Origin: Diphasiastrum complanatum
Taxonomy: Eukaryota; Streptophyta; Lycopodiopsida; Lycopodiales; Lycopodiaceae
NCBI GenBank assembly: GCA_029204225.1
Contig: CM055100.1
Coordinates: 29,592,649 to 29,656,648 of the forward strand
Direction: 5' to 3'
Length of the DNA stretch: 64,000 nucleotides
Under the pieces are notes generated by a model. That model was not told the origin of the DNA, did no database searches, and was given only the letters and a program-made list of their open reading frames with translations. Position numbers and translations under genes: made by a program. This document shows, piece after piece, positions 21,290-32,443 of this stretch; the first letter of the stretch is position 1, and each line of letters starts with the position of its first letter.

Positions 21290-23100
21290 AAGTAGCTCAT
21301 GTGGAGTATAATACGCCTAGAGAGATATTATATTTGTGTGAATTTGAAGGAGATGAGTCTTGCTCTTTTATACAAGCAATCCACAATCACCACAACCATG
21401 AAAACCAAAATTTGCACCAAAAAGATTTGTTCTTATGCATATTGTGGCACCTATGCATAAAGTTGTTTATGCTATGCCAAATCCACAACCAAGGCGAGTA
21501 CCAAGAACCCATTTAAGTGTAGTGCAACAAGACATTACTCACCAGAATGTCCAAAACCTAGAAGACAAATTGGCTATATTACTTTATCTTCGAACTGTGC
21601 AGGAGATGGACATATCAATACAGAATGTTCGCTGAAGCCCAAGATTTTAGTCAAAATGGTTCAAACACCGATAGCACCAATTGGGAAAGAACTGACATAT
21701 TCACAGAAGGATGTTGTTGTTCAAAGAGTTGACATGACTGAAGACCAAGCCTCGATCCAACTCAACACCAATTGGCTGAGTAAATTAAAAGTGAATAAAG
21801 TTCCAACTAGAAATTCAGCTAAAAAGAACAAAGTGAAAGAACTGTTGAATCAGAAGTTAGGACAAAGTTGTGATACCCTAGTAAAGTCATACAGATGAAT
21901 AAGGAAATATATTCAACTTTACTTAACCAAATACAATACATAAGAGGATTAAGGAACCACTATATGAAGAAACATGTCAAAGGCCTTACGTCGAAGAGTC
22001 TATGAAGAAATACACTTTAACGGAAGAAGATACGAAATGACATTATCCTAATAAATGGATAAGACTGAATACCAAATTTCTATAATCCATTCATTTGCTA
22101 CTCATTTTAGAATTGCGACTATACACATGTAATCATGGTTTAGCATGACATGGCAAAGTACCAACTCAACAATAATACACATGTCAACACTTTATTAGTT
22201 TAGATTGGACCAATGCAGAAAGTTGTTTATTCTACACCAATTCAACAACCAAAACGAGTGCCAAGAACATGTTTTAATTGCGATGCAGCAAGACATTATT
22301 CACCTCAATGCCCAGAGCCTATAAGACAAGTCAAATATACCCCCTTATGTTCAAACTGTGTAGGAGAAGGACATATCGATACATAATGTCCAACGTCGTT
22401 GAAGCCAAAGATCTTAGTCAATATGGTTCAAACCCCGACAACACTGGTGGAAATGAAACTATGAATTCTCAAAAAGATGTTGTTCAACGAGTTGAAACAA
22501 TTGAAGAACAAGCCTCAACCATACTCAATACGAGTTGGCCGAGTGATTTAGAAGTAAAGAAAGTTAAAACCAGAAGTACAGCTGGGAAGATCAAAGTTAA
22601 AGAAATGGCAAACCAGAAATCTCGACATAGGCATGCGAAAAAGGAATCAAAAGTTTCAAAAGACGACAAGTCTAAACCAGTGAAGTATGACTCTGATTTT
22701 GATAAAAATGAGAAAGCTTTTTGAAAAAGATTTTGCTTTGGAGGTGAAAGACTTATTTAATGAAGAAATACATGAAGCAGAGTCTAAACAGAAAGTTACT
22801 TTCAAAAAAGACAATACCAAACCTTCAAAATTGTCACAAGCTATTGTCGACCCTAACCCTAAGCCAAAGAGTTCTAAGGTAGATTATAATATTGTCGATG
22901 ATATCAAAGCTTTGCAACCAAATATTTTGAGCAAATTCTATCCATCAATAAATTTTATCGCAAGCAACTCATAATACTGATACAGCCGAAGCGCAGGCGA
23001 AAACAAAAGCCACCAAAGATCAATTTATAACAAGTCGATCTTGGAGCTTTTGAAATTGATGTTATTTACACTGGAAGAGGACCAGGATGGTTGTAAATTT
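21290..23100 (+). pseudogene. Gypsy gag nucleocapsid to protease region, tandemly duplicated
   Basis: Two copies of a zinc-knuckle region lie about 768 bp apart (21440-21890 and 22208-22660). Copy 2 has CFNCDAARHYSPQC (CX2CX4HX4C) and a second knuckle CSNCVGEGHIDT.C interrupted by a stop. Copy 1 has the same two knuckles with the first broken by a frameshift and the second lacking its first Cys. Both continue into MVQTP, SQKDVV.QRV and NTSWPSDLEVKKVKTR text. A charged stretch ending VDYNIVDDIKALQPNI (about 22880-22935) looks like the N-terminal side of a Gypsy protease. Nucleocapsid knuckles bind the element RNA. No active-site DSG or DTG is visible. Confidence 0.6.
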
Positions 23101-23149
23101 GTACATCGGCTAGGCGTCCATACAAGGTGGGCATTTGACAAATGGACAT

Positions 23150-23540
23150 TTGACAACTAATCTACTTACTTGACCTATAACCTGATGATCTACCTAATTT
23201 AACCTAGTGGGATCTCTAGCCTAAGACTACATTAAATTATTTTGGCAATCCTAAGGGACTAAGTTAAACTAGTGGACCTCTACCTAGCTACCTATATCTA
23301 AGTTAGTGGGTCTGATCTAATCTAGCTAATCGGGCTTATCCTAACTAATATGATTCGATTTAACTAATTCTGGCATGTACCACTTTAACTACCCTATTGC
23401 TAAAGTTAATCTAAGTAATTTTAAGCTATCTAACCTAATCACTATATGGCCTATCCCTAGTACAAAATTAAGCCAAAATATTCGACCTATCCTAATCTAG
23501 ATAAGCTAGGCTAACAGGGCTCTATCTAAATAAGAAGGTT
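23150..23540 (-). repeat. CTAA/CTAG-rich low-complexity tract
   Basis: Irregular CTAACCTA, TAACCTAGTGG and CTAATCTAG words, the complement of the bias at 20300-20577. It adjoins the other integrase half. Confidence 0.6.
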
Positions 23541-23544
23541 AAGC

Positions 23545-23984
23545 TATTGCTCGATGCCATTGGCTGAGCAATAATCCTTGAACTCATTTGAGATGTACTC
23601 GCCACCGTTGTCACTCCTAAGATTTTTTATCTTCTTTCATGTTTGCAACTCAACATTTTCTTTGTATTTCTTGAAGAACTGGAAGGCTTCATATTTGTGC
23701 TTCGGCAAATATACAACAATTCTTATAGAGTAGTCATCTATGAATGTAATAAAGAATTTAGCACCAAGCAGTGATGGTGTTTGCATTGGCCCACATATAT
23801 CAGTATGTACAATGCCTTACAAAGCTGTAGAAATATGTTCTTGATTTGACTGAAATGGCCTTCTTGTCTGCTTTCCTATTATATAGCTTTGGAAGACAGG
23901 AGAGTCGACAATTCTATAGTCTAAATCATGAACTGAAGAATGTCTAGACATGTAGCCTATTGATACATGATTAAGGTGACCAAG
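23545..23984 (-). pseudogene. Copia gag-pre-integrase end and integrase first half
   Basis: Minus strand: LGHLNHVSIGYMSRHSS, FQSYIIGKQTRRPFQSNQ, GIVHTDICGPMQTPSLLG, FFITFIDDYS, RSDNGGEYISNEFKDYC and SANGIEQ. This is the zinc/GPI end and the first catalytic part of integrase. It is the direct continuation of the frame at 31495-31905, from which it is separated by the complete LTR element 23985-31489. One stop (AL.GIV) is present. Confidence 0.88.
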
Positions 23985-24507
23985 TATAAGGTAAGCTCCC
24001 TAAGATCCTGCTTACAAGACAAAACACAATGGAAAACGCACTATGGAGCAACCACCCAACCAAGTAGAAGCAACCAATCAACTCTAGAAGCTTCACCCCC
24101 AAGCCAAGGAACAAGAGGCACGAATGTAGAGTGAAACCCTGGGCGCAATGAATCCATGATCACAATGAGGAGTAGGGCGAGTTTGGCCTCTTCTTATAGA
24201 GCCATAAGCATCCTAGGCACATAGCCATGCATAGCCCTAAGTTCCCTATACATAGATTCACCTAGAATAGAGTCCTATGAATGGACCAGCTATTCATAGA
24301 ATTGCTATTGATAACTCTACACATGCATACACTGTCTCATACCTTGTCTAAACTCCATTTAGTGTGTTCTGGGCCTCACAAAGATATTAGTTACTTTTGG
24401 GTCACATCCAGTATGATGTGGCATAACTAACAGCTTGATTTATTGGAGTACCGTGTATCCAAGACTATGAGTATACTGAATCCTACTTACTTGTCATGGA
24501 CATAACA
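23985..24507 (-). repeat. Left (3') LTR of the 7.5-kb element
   Basis: 523 bp. It matches 30964-31489 with only scattered differences, indicating a fairly recent insertion. In element orientation it starts TGTTATGTCCATGAC and ends CTTATA. Confidence 0.92.
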
Positions 24508-27436
24508 TTCTTCCCTCCTTAAACTGCTTCTATCTTTAGAAGCTCTCTAAATAGAAAAGAATTACAATTCCTTTAACTTTCAATAATAACCGAGAAAAAC
24601 ATTATCCTTAGTCTAACTTTCATATCAAACAAGTACTTAGAGATAATCTCTGCACTACTAGAGTACAACTCAGGTTTGAAAAGTACACTAAGTGGTAAAT
24701 TTTCCATCTGGGTTACATTCATCACAAGTTAATAACATCACCTTCATGTAAAACACTTACATGAAGCACTGGGCGAAATAACCTAACTTAGGAGACTAAA
24801 GTTAAAGAAATAATATAATAGTTATAATTATAGTCTAAAATTATCCACAACTCTGACAGATAATTCATAAGCTTACAAGTACAAATATCCTTCGAATCTA
24901 AATTCTAAGATATAATAATTCATTTAGCTAGAATCTCTAGGAGAATCATTAAGATATAGAATGATTAAAACTCAACTCTGAGTATCTCAAATACTCTTTT
25001 GAGTTAAATGCTCCTGTTTCTAGCACCAAATGCAAGAAAAAATAGCCTTCATTCATCTTGATAGACTTGTCTGTCTCCTAAGATAACTGGAGATCCAACT
25101 CAAATGAAGAACTGTACTCAAGCATCTGCAGACCATAAACTGTAGTAGAATGACATCCACTAGATAAATTCAATTCTCCAAAAATAAAATACTTATCTTG
25201 TGAGAATATCTGTGAGATCCATAGGTCCTGAAATATAACACTGGAGTAGAGAAATTCAAAACACTGATATGAATTCTTACTCAAATAATAGATCAAGAAT
25301 TAATCATCACACTTAAGAATCATTACAATTCCTTATAATCCTCTGACAATAATTAAGTATCTATTTATGATCCGTCAATCATAATTATTTAGATTCGTAT
25401 GATTCGTTAATCATAACTTTTTAGAATCCAAAACCATACTTAACTATTTATAGGATACTGGAGTATATGTCTAACATAACTCAAGAAAAGTAAGAGTCAT
25501 TCCAAAAATCTTTCCATTAAGAAAATACTAGATTTAGGAATACTTTCTACTAGGATTCTTAAACTGAAGTGCAATATTCAAGGCCTATAAATCACTGGTA
25601 ATTAAAGACTGAATGCATACCAAAATGACAATCATCTTCAACTACAAAAAACTTTAGATTACTAATCTAGAATCAAATCTAGGTACTCAAAGTCCTGTTG
25701 AACATCAATTCAGTTAATATTCTCGGATTCATTATGATTCGTTATCCAATTGAGCTCTCTGGGATACAATCAACTAATGAGCTGAGTCCCTTCCTTACCA
25801 AGGAATACTCTATCCCAAGAAAACTTTATATCCAATGCACACAATTTTAATTGATGAACCGAAATGATTCACTAACCATGCGTCTTACAAACAATATAAT
25901 TCAAAAACATCAATTCCAGGTGAATCCACATCACACTGATCATTTTACCAATTAACTGAAAAGATGATATATGAAAATATCTAAATCCAAGAAAAGTCAG
26001 TAATAAGTGTTTCCACTAAAGGATTCACCCTATTACACATAGGACTTCTCCTTCAAATATTTCCACTATGAGTGATAGAAACTACTATTCCATTGAAATC
26101 CATTTATGCACCAGAGATATTCTAGGTTTAAGAAATTGAAACATTTCAACCTTAGAATTTATCTGAATTCCAAGTCTATTCACACAAGTAATAATTTATA
26201 TGACATAACAGTCTTTCAGAAGAATAACTTCATGCCGAAAAGAATCATATAATCAGTCAGATGTCCATATTTGAGAAATTACTAAATAGTAAAGGATTAA
26301 TTAAGAAAGCAAAAAATCGATGTGAGGGCCTTTGATTTTGTAAATAATGAGATACCACATTGGGATCTAGATTAAACCTCAAAAATTTTCAAAAAATCTC
26401 ACATTTGATCAAATGCTTTTCTTATTTCCCATATCACGACTAGGTACTAATAAACACACCATTGATCATCAGATCTTTACAATCCTAGAATTTTCTTTCC
26501 AAAATTACTGACGTCCCATATCATCAGCTTTTCCTTCCAAAAAATTCTTAACCGCCTTATCTGATATTCTAGAGATCCACTGATCATCTAGCTGTCCTAT
26601 AATCACTACAAGAAATTATCTCTTGTTCCCAAACACTAGAGAATCCTTTTACTTGGATGATGGCATACCCAAAATCCACATATGATTATGTGACTTAGAC
26701 AGAAGAATTAAGTTCAATATTACATCTTGATCCTTTTTGGTTAATGATAAGCTTCAAACCCCTACTGATGCATCAAATCTAGGGACAAGCTTCTGTCAAC
26801 TAACAGATCCAATGTAATCCATGTATCAGATTCCACTTCTAACCTCACAATTGACATACAAAACTGCGGATAACTCAATGATTACAAAGATACCAATTAC
26901 GAATTCAACTGAATTCTAACCTGAAAATTAATAACTAGTATTGAGCAATTTTTTACATGGATAATCAAAATCCTAAATGCGAAATACATTTCATGATCAC
27001 ACTTACTACTTCTGATGTCCACTCTTCTTCCCTCAAGACTTTCAGTTCCCTGAAAATCTATTTAAGCTAAGGTACCAAGAAGATGTAATGACATTAGTAA
27101 ATGTTTAAACACTAATTACTATAGAAAAAAAAATCCAAAACAATTTCATTTGTATCCTATACCTGGGCTGAATATAGTTCACCATAGGATTTTACTGGAA
27201 ATGAAATCAGTTATGTAGTTTCTATTATTACAAATTTCCAATAAAGTTGGACTGTTTTTGTTTTTTGATTGACTGGTTTGGCATTACTCCTTCAATATTA
27301 ACAAAACCTATCCAAACATGAAATTACGTGAATGGAAATCCCACCAATAGGATTTCAGTATTTCTTGAACTGTATCTTGTCAGATTTACTGATTAAATAA
27401 AGAATATTGTTTCCACTCATCCAATCCGGCCATTTC
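24508..27436. other. Interior of the 7.5-kb element, noncoding
   Basis: AT-rich, with stops in all frames and no motif I can assign to gag or pol. Only the polypurine tract at 24508-24520 is recognisable. Confidence 0.6.
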
Positions 27437-28252
27437 TGTTGAATTCACACGTGTGGATGGTCCACAACATGTACTTGTGATCTCTAAGGTGTGTAGATGC
27501 ACCAAGATCAAGAGTAGATTGAGATTCAATATCTATCTTTGATTCTATGGCAAAAACACACTACTACATGCATTCAATCACTTCCAACTCTCACTCACAC
27601 GTGTGGGAAGTGTTCCAAAAGTATTCTAAGTAAAAACAAGCTGCTCTCCTTGGGTAGAGAGAGAAAAACCATCATGAGCTCTCGGGTAGAGAGAGAAAGT
27701 TAGAAATTCAATGACACTCAAAATCCACTCAATCTCAAAATCAATTAGATCCAAAATGAGGAGTACAATAATACTAGTAGATCCACGAGCTACCACTATG
27801 CTTACTATGATTGGACCACACTTTGTCACCTCTTAATCCTATTGGGCCATTGATCCATGCACCTCCTAGTTCTATTGGACTATATTCAAGCACACCTCAA
27901 ATTTCTATTGGACCACACATGGTTCCACCTCTAAATCCTATTCGACCTCTTAAACTTCATCAAACAAAAGCATTACACTTGTCTACACTCTAATTGGCAC
28001 AGGTTTGGCCTCCTACTCTATTTTGGCTCAATCGTGGCATTACAAGTGGAAATGGATAATTTGCCATCTATGCCAAATTTGACCCTATCAACATCCTACA
28101 CCTAAATGCTTGACTATGAAATTCTATGAGACCTCTAAATCAAACATTTTTGTTTACTTTACAATTCTCTACACGTGGGAACATCCTCCACACATGTGAG
28201 ATTCACTTACAAACTTCTATCATAAAAAAGATACCAAGCTAGATTTTTGCCA
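27437..28252 (-). mobile_element. Solo LTR nested in the 7.5-kb element, TSD ATTTC
   Basis: An 816-bp LTR. Plus-strand ends are TGTTGAATT and TTTTTGCCA. Both sides carry ATTTC (27432-27436 and 28253-28257). It is homologous to the LTR at 34378 (shared TTGAATT(T)CACACGTGTGGA start, two GGGTAGAGAGAGAAA blocks and the ATTGGACC series). No primer site or interior follows, so this is a solo LTR produced by recombination between two LTRs. Confidence 0.82.
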
Positions 28253-28385
28253 ATTTCTCACACTCCTCAAAAAATAGCTTGGAAAGGTACTAGATCACTT
28301 GAGAAATTTGTAAATCTTTTTGAGTGGATCCTTTGGTATGCATAAGAAGTGAAAATCAGCCAAGGGATCCATCATAGCAACACCC

Positions 28386-28700
28386 TCACCATATCCATGA
28401 TAAGATATCTTTGGTAGAGATCTCTTGCCAATGCCTTTGAAGAGTGCTCCACCAATATGCCACTATGATCATGGGCTTCCTCCATGCTTGGTGATGATCT
28501 TTGCTTTGAAAGTTCCACTTGCATGATGGATGCACCATAAATAGAGAAATCTGAAGCTTCCAAGCCTCATAAGGATCATGGAGATCAAGATCATAAGATG
28601 TGAAACAATGATGATTATCAAGATTATGCTTTCTAGCTTGACTAGTCCACATACAATGAACTATATCCATGATGGATCTAATCTTGATATCAAAGACTAT
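28386..28700 (-). other. Repeated ORF-like sequence of unknown function
   Basis: A 94-codon frame on the minus strand. Its DNA resembles 48720-49070 (plus) and 50796-51002 (minus), with common words TCTTATGATCTTGA, AGCATGGA(A)GGAA and ATGGATATGGTGA. I do not recognise the product. It lies in the interior of the 7.5-kb element. Confidence 0.35.
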
Positions 28701-28990
28701 CTTGACCTTTTTAGGCTAGTTACTCTCTCAAGGATGTAAGTGTCCACTTTGGATGCTTCACTTAATCTCAAGAGGAGTTTACAATTTGCCTCAAAACATG
28801 TGAAAACATGATTTTCAAAAAAGTGAGTACCAAGCTCAATCTTGTTCTTACTAGAACCAAGAGCATACTTTTGACAATACAATATCTTGCTTTCAAAAAG
28901 TATTGGAAACATATCTAAGTCAATAATGACAAGAAACATGTCCATACCATAAGCATCATACAAAACTAGTATAGCTTTTCTTGAACTTTG

Positions 28991-29120
28991 AGATCCACTC
29001 AATCTCAAAATCAATTAGATCCAAAATGAGGAGTACAATAATACTAGTAGATCCACGAGCTACCACTATGCTTACTATGATTGGACCACACTTTGTCACC
29101 TCTTAATCTTATTGGGCCAT
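28991..29120 (-). repeat. 130-bp copy of part of the solo LTR
   Basis: Almost identical to 27729-27858 (CCACTCAATCTCAAAATC through TTGGGCCATTG). It lies 1.26 kb away in the same orientation. Confidence 0.85.
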
Positions 29121-30950
29121 TGTTTGTTAAAAAATGACAGCACAGTAAAAACTGTCAGCAATTCATTGTGGTTCCTTTTGTCAATTTTAACTTATCTATC
29201 ATTGGGAAATAATTTAGACTTAGTGAAAACACTGTGATCAATTTCAAACTGATAAACTCAGTTTAATCAATTCACTAATTTAAACTGATTCCATAGATAA
29301 CAAAAAAAAATGACCAAAATTTTGATTTTTAAAAAAACTCAAAATTTGTTTTATTTTACGTAACTCAAAAATTCTGATGAAAATATTGTTAGTTTAAAAG
29401 GCAATCAGAATTGAAAAAATTGAAACACTGTCCAATTCCTAATGTTACTAACCCAATGTCATACTGGCATGCAAAGCACACTACATCAGTCACAAACGTC
29501 ATTACGGAATTGTTTACGTAAACTTCAGTTTTACGGAATTTGTCAGCCATTAACACAGATTTGTGATCCAACTGTCAGAGCACATGCGTATGACCACTCA
29601 AATCGATTGTAAATCCCTCATGCAGGTCAGCTGCACTCTGAGAATTAGCATGCAACTAATCCATGCAAACATAGTACTACAAATTAGGGAAATGACTGGC
29701 ATGCAATCAGAACAATTCCAAATTTTGCCAATTTTACTCACAAAACTACAAAGCTTCAGATGACAATAACTTTGGCTACAAGACACCAAATTGGGTGCTG
29801 TAAAGCTCAATACAGAGGAGGACCAAGTGAACAAGATGGTTGCTATGTCAGTCTGCCACCTAAGCTTCACACATGCGAGATCAGAGCTGCCAAAAATCTG
29901 TAGTAGGGCGCACTTCCACAAGAAGGAATCATGCAAAAACATGCAAACACCCGTCCTAGCCCAAAATTGATGCTACCAACAGTCTTAAGCAGCCAATTAG
30001 ACTTCCATGAAGCATTCATACTGATTCTAAGATGCAGTTTAGGCTGAGAACGAAGGTTTCTTGATTTGTAGAAGTCAAAATAGCTTCAAACTTGATGGAG
30101 ATAGTGCATAAGCCACAGGCAATCAATTCAAAGGTCTGATAGCTTGCTGGGAAGGTGAAAAGGAATGCTAATCATGCTGTACTTAATTCCAGAATGATCT
30201 CCTTATGGATTTGGAGAGATCCATGCCCCAAAAATCTCCAAAATGGTCATTTTTTGAAATTTTTTGACTTCTTACAAGTCCAATTGCTAGAATTCTTGGC
30301 TCTAACTTTAGGCAAAGCTTCAAAAGACTTTGTTCCACCATTATACAAGCTCTACATGGTGTTTTACAGCTACCTACTATCCAACTTTATGAAAAAAAAC
30401 AAGCAAAAATGATGATTTTTGGCTATTTTCCGGTTTTTTCATCACCATAAAGTGGAAATTTATGACGTACAACTCTTTCTCTAACACATGCAAACCATTT
30501 TATAGAATTACAACCATCTAATTGATCTGAACTTGCTGGATTTTGGTTCTTACTATCTATTTTGTGCCAAAAAGCATGAAAAACCAAGCAATTTTGACCA
30601 AAACATAGCCTAGAATAAAAAATCATTGGAGAGAACCGGCATGCATCATTAATTTCATCATTAATGAACCCTAAAACGAAAGTACACCTGCTGGAAAATT
30701 CAGATCTATTAAAGATTTGATCTACACATGAAAAAGCTCCAAAAAAGCATCACAAATTGGCCTTCAAGGACAATTCTCCATAAAACGACAAAGAATCCCA
30801 AGAGTAATGGATCTTAGCAATATGCAAATTGAAACTGGGATAGTACACCCACTTGCAACCTTGCTATCCACCTTGTAAGAGAATTCCCATGGATCCAATC
30901 CAAAATCTTGACGTAGCCCTTCTCCATGTTCTTCAATCTTCGTAAGCCTT
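29121..30950. other. Interior/leader of the 7.5-kb element, no gene seen
   Basis: Only short chance frames. The region lies between the primer site and the LTR fragment at 28991-29120. Confidence 0.6.
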
Positions 30951-30963
30951 GCTCTGATACCAC

Positions 30964-31489
30964 TATAAGAGAAGCTCCCTAAGATCCTGCTTACAAGACA
31001 AAACACAATGGAAAACACACTATGGAGCAACCACCCAACCAAGTAGAAGCAACCAATCAACTCTAGAAGCTTCACCTCCAAGCCAAGGAACAAGAGGCAT
31101 GAATGTAGAGTGAAACCTTGGCAATGAATCCATGATCACAATGAGGAGTAGGGCGAGTTTGGCCTCTTCTTATAGAGCCATAAGCATCCTGGGCACATAG
31201 CCATGCATAGCCCTAAGTTCCCTATACATAGATTCACCTAGAATAGAGTCCTATGCATGGACCAACTATTCATAGAATTGCTATTGATAACTCTACACAT
31301 GCATACACTGCCTCATACCTTGTCTAAACTCCATTTAGTGTGTTCTGGGCCTCACAAAGATAATTGTTACTTTTGGGTCACATCCAGTATGATGTGGCAT
31401 AACTAACAGCTTGATTTACTGGAGTACTGTCGTGTATCCACCAAGACTATGAGTATATTGAATCCTACTTACTGGTCATGGACATAACG
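30964..31489 (-). repeat. Right (5') LTR of the 7.5-kb element
   Basis: 526 bp. The first base in element orientation has changed (CGTTATG instead of TGTTATG). The primer site follows after one spacer base. Confidence 0.92.
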
Positions 31490-31494
31490 CCAAG

Positions 31495-31905
31495 TCTATA
31501 ATGCCAAATTGATTCTTTATTGATAGATGTTGAGATACTTAAAGCACAATCAAGCCTATAGAAATATCCTTGTCTCTTTTCGAGTGCAAAAACTCTCCTA
31601 CTCTTATCAAGAATTTGACAAGAATTTATCTGAAACTCTATCCTATGTTCTAAGTTTGTAATTTGATTGACTGACAATAGATTTGTCATCAGATTTGGGA
31701 GATATAATACATTTGGTATAAGCTTCGACAGTCCATTCTGAAAATTCATTCTAATAGTACCTTCACCTTCAATTCTGTGGGAGATGATATCTCCAAGGAG
31801 AACAAATTTGTTGGTGTTGAAAAACAAATAATCGATGAACCATTCTTGATGGCTTGTCATATGTTGCATTGCTCTAGAATCGAGGAACCCTTCTAAGAGC
31901 TTTAA
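31495..31905 (-). pseudogene. Copia protease region (host of the 7.5-kb insertion)
   Basis: Text: LDSRAMQHMTSHQEWF, VLLGDIISHRIEGEGTI, NVLYLPNLMTNLLSV, SRRVFALEKRQGYFYRLD and KESIWHYRLG. The active-site DSGA of Copia proteases reads DSRA here, so the catalytic triad motif is altered. The frame continues across the 7.5-kb insert into 23984-23545. On its upstream side it is joined at about 31925 to a different Copia fragment. Confidence 0.85.
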
Positions 31906-31930
31906 TCTTGAATGAGAATTGCTTCTCTAC

Positions 31931-32443
31931 TTAAGCTTTGAAAATAAGGAAATGGTCAAACACCATAGATTTTGAAGCAAGAAGATATATCCAAGTGAAT
32001 CTTGTGTAATCATCAATGAAAGTAACAAACCAAGTGGCTCCTCCCTTGCTTGTAGTTGATGAGAAATGCACATCCGAGTGGATTAACTCCAAAGGATGCT
32101 TGCTTTTGATAGAAGATCTTGTAAATGGCTTTTTGTGAGATTTAGCAATAGCACAAGCCTCACAAGGCTTGATCTTCTTGGAGAGTGACTTTGGCAAGCC
32201 AATAGCTTTGGCTTCTTTGATCATAGAGAGCATGGATTTGTAGTTGGAATGTCCCAACCTCCTATGCCATAATTCCTCCATAGAGAGCTTGTTCACAAGA
32301 GCAACATTACAAGCATTCACATACTCATTTGGATCTAGTTTATAGATGCCACCAAATTTAGATCCTAATGCAAGTATCTCATCATTCTTCTTGATAGTGC
32401 AAGTATCAACATTGAATTTTACATCAAGGCCATTATCAAGCAA
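31931..32443 (-). pseudogene. Copia gag-pre-integrase and integrase start
   Basis: LDNGLDVKFNVDTC, YKLDPNEYVNAC, ELWHRRLGHSNYKSM, a zinc-type CEACAIAKSHKKPF, LELIHSDVHFSS and FVTFIDDYTRFTWIYL. It continues the gag-protease frame at 32419-33675 but is in another frame because of an 8-bp direct duplication at 32441-32456. It stops after the second catalytic Asp and is fused to the protease part of another Copia element. Confidence 0.9.

Larger units (their letters stand above)
23985..31489 (-). mobile_element. Complete 7.5-kb LTR element, LARD-like, with target-site duplication
   Basis: Two near-identical LTRs (23985-24507 and 30964-31489) in direct orientation enclose the interior. A perfect tRNA-Met primer site (minus-strand TGGTATCAGAGC, 30962-30951) lies one base inside the right LTR. 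A polypurine tract (minus-strand AAGGAGGGAAGAA, 24520-24508) touches the left LTR. The flanks are CCAAG at 23980-23984 and CCAAG at 31490-31494. The host Copia frame reads through cleanly when the insert is ignored (WHYRLG to HLNHVSIG). The interior has no recognisable gag, protease, RT, RNase H or integrase. A structurally complete but noncoding element of this length fits the large retrotransposon derivative class, although a strongly decayed autonomous element cannot be excluded. Confidence 0.9.

Noticed and set aside
24508-27436. A degraded Gypsy pol in the interior of the 7.5-kb element
   Set aside because: I could not read any RT, RNase H or integrase motif in any frame, so I do not claim it; a profile search could still find one.
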